A DNA stretch of 64,000 nt from Streptomyces griseiscabiei. GTDB lineage: Bacteria; Actinomycetota; Actinomycetes; Streptomycetales; Streptomycetaceae. Below the pieces are notes generated by a model. It was given only the letters and a program-made list of their open reading frames with translations, was not told where the DNA came from and searched no databases. The position numbers and the translations under genes are program-made. How positions within the stretch are numbered: the stretch's first letter is position 1; every line of letters begins with the position of its first letter. Below, one piece after another: positions 61,622 through 64,000 of this stretch. The stretch spans positions 372,001-436,000 of the forward strand of contig NZ_JAGJBZ010000001.1 in the NCBI RefSeq assembly GCF_020010925.1, given 5' to 3'.

Positions 61622-63037
61622 ATGGGAGATCACGCCGACATCCTCGACGAGGTGCGCCGTGGAATGATCCCGGCCCACATCTACAACGACCAGGATGTCT
61701 TCGAGCTCGAGAAGAAGAGGCTGTTCAGCCGGGCGTGGATGTTCGTGGGGCACGAGTCGGAGATACCGGCGTCCGGCGACTACGTCGTACGGCGCGTGCT
61801 GGAGGACTCCTTCATCGTCGCCCGGGACGAGAAGGGCGAGATCCACGCCCACTTCAACATGTGTCTGCATCGGGGAATGCAGGTGTGCAGGGCAGAGATG
61901 GGTAACGCCTCCCACTTCCGCTGCCCGTACCACGGCTGGTCCTACCGCAACGACGGCCGGATCGTCGGCCTGCCGTTCCACCAGGACGCCTACGGCGGCG
62001 AGGCCGGCTTCCGCCGCAAGGGCCAGACACTGCTGCCCGCGCCGAACCTCGACACATACAACGGACTGATCTTCGTCAGCCTGGACCCCGAGGCCCCGCC
62101 GCTGCGCGAGTATCTCGGCGACTTCGCCTTCTACCTCGACTACTACACGAAGCAGAGCCCGAGCGGCATCGAGCTGCGCGGTCCGCAGCGGTGGCGGGTC
62201 AAGGCCAACTGGAAGATCGGCGCGGAGAACTTCGCCGGCGACATGTACCACACGCCGCAGACCCACACGAGCGTCGTCGAGATCGGCCTGTTCCGCGAGC
62301 CGAAGGCCGAGAAACGCAAGGACGGCTGCACCTACTGGGCGGGCAACGGCGGCGGCACGACCTACAAGCTGCCCCCGGGCACGCTGGAGGAGCGCCTGCG
62401 GTACGTCGGCTACCCCGACGAGATGGTCGAGCGGATGAAGGAGTCCTGGTCCGAGGACCAGCTCCGGGTCATCGGCGACGACGGCTTCATGATCTCCGCC
62501 GCCTCGCTGCTCCCCAACATCAGCCTGGTGCACAACTGGCCGAAGGTCGCCGACGGCGACGACGTGCTGCCGTTCATCTCCATCCGCCAGTGGCAGCCCG
62601 TCGGGCGGGACGAGACCGAGGTCCTGTCCTGGTTCGCCGTGGACGCCGAGGCGCCCGAGGAGTTCAAGGAACTGTCGTACAAGGCGTACCTCATGTGCTT
62701 CGGCTCGACGGGCATGTTCGAGCAGGACGACGTGGAGAACTGGGTGTCCCTCACGAACACCGCCGCCGGTTCGATGTCCCGGCGTCTGCTGCTCAACAGC
62801 CGGATGGGCCTGCTGGAGGACGGCACCGAGGTGACTCCGGCGCTCACGCCCGAGCAGTTCGCGGGCCCCGGCACCGCGCACGTCGGTTACGCCGAGTACA
62901 ACCAGCGCGAACTGCTCAACCGGTGGGCCGACTACCTGGCCACCGAGGACGCCACGGCCGCATCGGTGGAGGTCGGCCAGAGCGGCGACCCCCGCAACCC
63001 GCACCCGCAGACCGACACGACGGGAGCTCCGGCATGA
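61622..63037 (+). CDS. Rieske aromatic-ring-hydroxylating dioxygenase, large subunit
   Basis: 471 residues. Rieske ligands Cys81, His83, Cys101 and His104 (CLHRG and CPYHGW); mononuclear iron site at Asp207, His210 and His215 in NFAGDMYHTPQTHTS. It inserts both atoms of O2 in the ring of an aromatic substrate to give a cis-dihydrodiol. Group resemblance is to naphthalene/biphenyl and salicylate-type oxygenases; the substrate is uncertain. ATG 61622 is preferred because AAAGAGGG ends 4 bases before it; another ATG is directly in front (61619). Coupled to the beta subunit by an ATGA overlap. Confidence 0.9.
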   Translation: MGDHADILDEVRRGMIPAHIYNDQDVFELEKKRLFSRAWMFVGHESEIPASGDYVVRRVLEDSFIVARDEKGEIHAHFNMCLHRGMQVCRAEMGNASHFRCPYHGWSYRNDGRIVGLPFHQDAYGGEAGFRRKGQTLLPAPNLDTYNGLIFVSLDPEAPPLREYLGDFAFYLDYYTKQSPSGIELRGPQRWRVKANWKIGAENFAGDMYHTPQTHTSVVEIGLFREPKAEKRKDGCTYWAGNGGGTTYKLPPGTLEERLRYVGYPDEMVERMKESWSEDQLRVIGDDGFMISAASLLPNISLVHNWPKVADGDDVLPFISIRQWQPVGRDETEVLSWFAVDAEAPEEFKELSYKAYLMCFGSTGMFEQDDVENWVSLTNTAAGSMSRRLLLNSRMGLLEDGTEVTPALTPEQFAGPGTAHVGYAEYNQRELLNRWADYLATEDATAASVEVGQSGDPRNPHPQTDTTGAPA

Positions 63038-63660
63038 GCGTGCAGACCAGGACGTACCGCAGCGGGGTCCATTCCGCGAAGGGCTCCGGTACCCACTCCG
63101 AGCAGGCCGTGCTCGGCGCCAAGGCTTCACGGGTGCAGCGTGCGGGAGCCACTCTGCCCTTCCACGACGAGCGTCATCTTGAGGCCCACCAGTGGCTGGT
63201 CGACGAGGCGTACCTGCTGGACGCCCAGCAGTACGAGGAGTGGCTGGAGCTGCTCACCGACGACATCCACTACGTGATGCCGGTCCGGGTCACCACCGCG
63301 CTCGGCTCGGGCTTCGACACCGCCCCCGGCATGGCCCACTTCGACGAGGACAAGTACTCCCTCTCGCGCCGCGTCGCCCGGTTCCTGACCGAGCACGCCT
63401 GGACGGAGGACCCGCCGTCCCGGCTGCGCCACCACCTCACCAACGTCCGCACCTTCGCCACCGACGCACCGGACCACGTGGTGGTGGAGTCCGGCCTGCT
63501 GCTCTACCGCAGCCGCGGCGACTACCGGGAGGCGGCCCAGGTGTCCGCCGGCCGGGAGGACCTGCTGCGCCGCACCGAGGACGGATGGAAGCTGGCGCGC
63601 CGCACCATCCTGGTCGACGACTCGGTGATCCGGATGCAGAACCTGGCGGTGTTCCTGTGA
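63034..63660 (+). CDS. Ring-hydroxylating dioxygenase small subunit
   Basis: 208 residues of the NTF2-fold beta subunit: EAHQWLVDEAYLLDAQQYEEWL, LLTDDIHYVMPVRVT, SRLRHHLTNVR and GWKLARRTILVDDSV. The first 40 residues are variable. It stabilises the alpha3beta3 enzyme. Start overlaps the large-subunit stop (ATGA). Confidence 0.92.
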   Translation: MSVQTRTYRSGVHSAKGSGTHSEQAVLGAKASRVQRAGATLPFHDERHLEAHQWLVDEAYLLDAQQYEEWLELLTDDIHYVMPVRVTTALGSGFDTAPGMAHFDEDKYSLSRRVARFLTEHAWTEDPPSRLRHHLTNVRTFATDAPDHVVVESGLLLYRSRGDYREAAQVSAGREDLLRRTEDGWKLARRTILVDDSVIRMQNLAVFL

Positions 63661-63962
63661 CCCTGACCTGGGAGGGCGAGGACGAGGACCTCCGGGCCGC
63701 GCGCCGGGCCGCCGAGGAGAAGGCCGCGCTGGAGGCCGGCCGTGTCGGGGAGCCCCTCACGCTGGGCAACGAGTTCTCCGAGATCCGGGTCGGCCTCGTA
63801 CGGACCCGCAACGGCCTGCGCCTGCTCGTCGAGTCGACCCGCTCGGGCCAGTGGGTGGCGCTGTGCCCGCTCGAACTGGAGGCCCTGACCTGGCAGAACA
63901 CGGCCACGTTCTCGGCGATGATCGGCAGCCCCTTCGGCCCCCTCGTCACGGAGGAGGACTGA
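63657..63962 (+). CDS. Small protein of the dioxygenase operon
   Basis: 101 residues. A charged helix EDEDLRAARRAAEEKAALEAG leads into NEFSEIRVGLVRTRNGLRLLVES and LEALTWQNTATFSAMIG. Comparable small proteins sit between dioxygenase and dehydrogenase genes in other actinomycetes and are sometimes called dihydrodiol dehydrogenase, which the length argues against. Function unknown. GTG overlaps the beta-subunit stop as GTGA. Confidence 0.65.
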   Translation: MTLTWEGEDEDLRAARRAAEEKAALEAGRVGEPLTLGNEFSEIRVGLVRTRNGLRLLVESTRSGQWVALCPLELEALTWQNTATFSAMIGSPFGPLVTEED

Positions 63963-64000
63963 TGAGCGGCTGGCTGGACGGCAAGCGCGCCCTCGTGGTG
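63962..64000 (+). CDS. Start of a short-chain dehydrogenase, cut by the window end
   Basis: Only 13 residues (MSGWLDGKRALVV) are visible. LDGKRALVV is the usual first strand of an SDR, next to the expected TGxxxGxG. Its place directly after the dioxygenase genes (TGATG overlap) suggests a cis-dihydrodiol dehydrogenase. Confidence 0.6.
   Translation, partial: MSGWLDGKRALVV

Noticed and set aside
1..64000. tRNA, rRNA, riboswitch or prophage attachment sites
   Set aside because: I looked for cloverleaf-type and conserved RNA motifs by eye and found none convincing; a covariance-model search would be needed to exclude them.

Overview
The window is high-GC actinomycete DNA, most likely from a Streptomyces or close relative. 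The signs are G/C-biased third codon positions, frequent GTG starts, gene pairs overlapping as ATGA or GTGA, apparent leaderless promoters, and family members typical of Streptomyces (Doc-like toxin, DUF6191 protein, WYL, IclR and LacI regulators). It reads as an accessory, catabolism-rich stretch. I saw no rRNA, tRNA, CRISPR or prophage core.

Layout. 0-4 kb: end of an RTX-type calcium-binding protein, a close blasticidin-S-deaminase-like enzyme, a compact three-gene module (ribbon-helix-helix antitoxin, Doc-like toxin with a degraded Fic motif, P-loop kinase), and an aldo/keto reductase behind a MerR-type promoter. 4-13 kb: an aromatic-catabolism locus with maleylacetate reductase, intradiol (hydroxyquinol-type) dioxygenase, NTF2-fold protein, IclR regulator, ThDP enzyme, LigM/GcvT-like tetrahydrofolate-dependent O-demethylase, formyl-THF deformylase PurU and a CmcJ/NvfI-type oxidoreductase. 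Near-palindromic boxes (CCACT-N-AGTGG) lie at every promoter region of this locus. 13-14.2 kb: frameshifted remains of a DUF1028 gene and the start of an M20 amidohydrolase. 14.4-16.4 kb: RIO kinase and an SGNH hydrolase.

16.4-23.7 kb: a malonate decarboxylase operon (mdcA-B-C-DE-G-H, with D and E fused) and a divergent LysR regulator with a TTAT-N11-ATAA box. 23.8-31.2 kb: a drug-efflux MFS protein, a truncated ISL3 transposase with IS21-like end repeats nearby, a TetR regulator, a DUF6191 protein and an esterase. 31.4-37.5 kb: sugar-type MFS permease, GH3 glycosidase, an SDR that lacks its catalytic lysine, and a LacI regulator. 37.8-43.2 kb: WYL regulator with two esterases sharing a common operator-like box, then a TetR/SDR divergent pair.

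43.3-64 kb is a second, larger catabolic region. A leftward set holds an FAH-fold hydrolase, hydantoinase/carboxylase-type HyuB and HyuA, a small winged-helix-like protein and two LysR genes, one frameshifted and carrying a pentapeptide repeat. A rightward set holds an amidohydrolase, a MIP18/DUF59 protein, a double EthD-domain protein and an alpha/beta hydrolase. An IclR gene separates these from a benzoylformate-decarboxylase-like enzyme, aldehyde dehydrogenase and a VanA/VanB-type Rieske demethylase. The window ends in another IclR gene and the start of a ring-hydroxylating dioxygenase operon (alpha, beta, small protein, SDR).

Inferred theme: the organism can strip methyl groups from methoxylated aromatics by two unrelated chemistries (THF-dependent and Rieske-dependent), open the ring through hydroxyquinol and maleylacetate, and use malonate. 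Pathway assignments rest on family recognition by eye, since no database search was possible.
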